Assembly: GCA_945900695.1 (NCBI GenBank)
Contig: CAMDJU010000161.1
Coordinates: 1-6,258 of the forward strand
Length of the DNA: 6,258 nt
Direction: 5' to 3'
DNA from: Bordetella parapertussis
GTDB taxonomy: Bacteria > Pseudomonadota > Gammaproteobacteria > Burkholderiales > Burkholderiaceae_C
Part shown: positions 5,455 to 6,258 of the stretch, in pieces
Layout of the letters: every line of letters starts with the position of its first letter
How positions within the stretch are numbered: the first letter of the stretch is position 1
Program-made: the position numbers and the translations under genes
Notes under the pieces: model-generated
Database searches by the model: none
The model's input: the letters and a program-made list of their open reading frames with translations, nothing else
What the model was told of the DNA's origin: nothing

Positions 5455-6258
5455 TCAAGGGATCAGGCTGAGGGTTTCGTCCACCACTTGGGTGTAACTG
5501 GGGTCGCGTTGAATCAGACCACCTGACACCAAGGCGGCTTTGAGGCGCAAAAAGGCGCTCGCTGGCAAATCGGGTTGCGTGGCCCACAGCCCGTGCAAGC
5601 GGTAGCTGTGCACGATTCGCGTCAGTGCCTCGGGTGCCAGCGCGGGCAAAAACGGCGCGACCGCTTGGGCCACATCCGCAGCGCTGGCAGCGGCCAAGGC
5701 TTTTTGGGCGCGCGCCATGCCGGCCACCAAGCGCAGGCAGTCGTCGCGGCGGCGTTGGGTCATGGTGCGTGTGGCGTAAAACGTGGTGTAGGCAATGTCA
5801 CCGCGCTGCGTGAAGCGGTGCCACACATGGCCTTGGCCTTGTTGCACCAGTTGATCAGCGTAGGGTTCAAACAGTTGCACCACGTCCACGTGGCCGCGCA
5901 AATAAGCGGTGAGGTTGCGCGCCATTGGGCGCACACGGTGCGCGGCAATGTGTGCGGGGACCAGCCCGGCGCGTTGCAAGTCGTCTTGGAAGGTCATCCA
6001 GGGGGTGGGCACGTCACCGGCCGGTGCCACGCGCAGGCCTTGTAAATCAGCCCACTGGAAACGCCGCTTGCGGCTGCGACCCACCAACACAAAAGGGTCT
6101 TTGGCCACCACCTGGGCAAAGCACACCAAGGGGCAGCGCGGGTCGGCATCGTGGTGCATCATGACCCGCATTGGCCCGCCCCACGAGACGTCTGCGCTGC
6201 CGTCGAGTAATTTCAGTGGCGTGTTGGTGGTGGCCGGCGAGACCACATGGTGCACATC
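5455..6258 (-). CDS. NMT1/THI5-like ABC transporter substrate-binding protein, 5' end missing
   Basis: 267 codons are visible; the reading frame is open through the right edge, so the true start and any signal peptide are outside. The GTG at 6255 is an internal Val, not a start. Recognisable segments, counted from the first visible codon, are DGSADVSWGGPMRVM (19-33), a basic loop after LVGR (58-61), VPTPW (83-87), VDVVQLFEPYAD (124-135), GHVWHRF (143-149) and AYTTFY (156-161). This pattern is that of periplasmic binding proteins of the NMT1/SsuA/TauA superfamily, whose better-known members bind pyrimidines, thiamine precursors, sulfonates or nitrate. Most members are about 320-340 residues, so roughly 50-70 N-terminal residues are probably missing. 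The ABC permease and ATPase are not in the window and would be expected upstream, past the right edge. The downstream oxygenase in the same operon may act on the imported compound. Family likely; ligand unknown. Confidence 0.82.
   Translation of the reverse strand, partial: DVHHVVSPATTNTPLKLLDGSADVSWGGPMRVMMHHDADPRCPLVCFAQVVAKDPFVLVGRSRKRRFQWADLQGLRVAPAGDVPTPWMTFQDDLQRAGLVPAHIAAHRVRPMARNLTAYLRGHVDVVQLFEPYADQLVQQGQGHVWHRFTQRGDIAYTTFYATRTMTQRRRDDCLRLVAGMARAQKALAAASAADVAQAVAPFLPALAPEALTRIVHSYRLHGLWATQPDLPASAFLRLKAALVSGGLIQRDPSYTQVVDETLSLIP

Noticed and set aside
6253..6255. GTG as the start of the substrate-binding protein
   Set aside because: The frame continues open to the edge, the visible N-terminus begins inside the first domain, no signal peptide is present, and there is no sequence left to hold a ribosome binding site. 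The gene is truncated by the window.

Overview
The window looks like a piece of a proteobacterial chromosome, most likely from a betaproteobacterium of the Burkholderiales/Comamonadaceae type. This rests on tight gene packing, a moderately high G+C content, heavy use of TTG for leucine, and a gene content typical of the catabolic clusters of that group. The taxonomic guess is inference. There is no rRNA, tRNA, CRISPR array, insertion sequence or phage gene. Six protein genes cover almost all of it, and two of them run off the edges.

Layout. Two minus-strand genes occupy the left end: an Asp/Glu (hydantoin) racemase-family protein cut by the left edge (1-680), preceded in its operon by an alpha/beta-hydrolase-fold protein (690-1544). 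A 123-bp divergent intergenic region (1545-1667) carries a 24-bp imperfect inverted repeat that could be an operator. From it two plus-strand MmgE/PrpD-family genes are read, overlapping by ATGA (1668-3071 and 3068-4444). They meet, with a single base between stop codons, a minus-strand pair: an NMT1/THI5-like substrate-binding protein cut by the right edge (5455-6258), followed by an isopenicillin N synthase-family non-haem iron oxygenase (4446-5438).

How the genes may work together. MmgE/PrpD proteins act on hydroxy-di/tricarboxylic acids (2-methylcitrate dehydratase, cis-aconitate decarboxylase). Racemase-family proteins act on carbon centres next to a carboxyl group. The substrate-binding protein would feed an ABC importer not seen here, and the oxygenase and alpha/beta-fold protein could carry out further conversions. 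The whole looks like an uptake-and-catabolism island for an unidentified, probably chiral, carboxylic acid; the substrate cannot be read from the sequence.

Most striking is that three of the enzymes depart from their family's catalytic template. The alpha/beta-fold protein has His instead of the nucleophile Ser and Phe instead of the catalytic His. The racemase-like protein keeps only the first of two catalytic Cys. The first MmgE/PrpD protein has Arg and Trp where its neighbour has Lys and His, and an altered acidic motif. The second MmgE/PrpD protein and the oxygenase look fully canonical.
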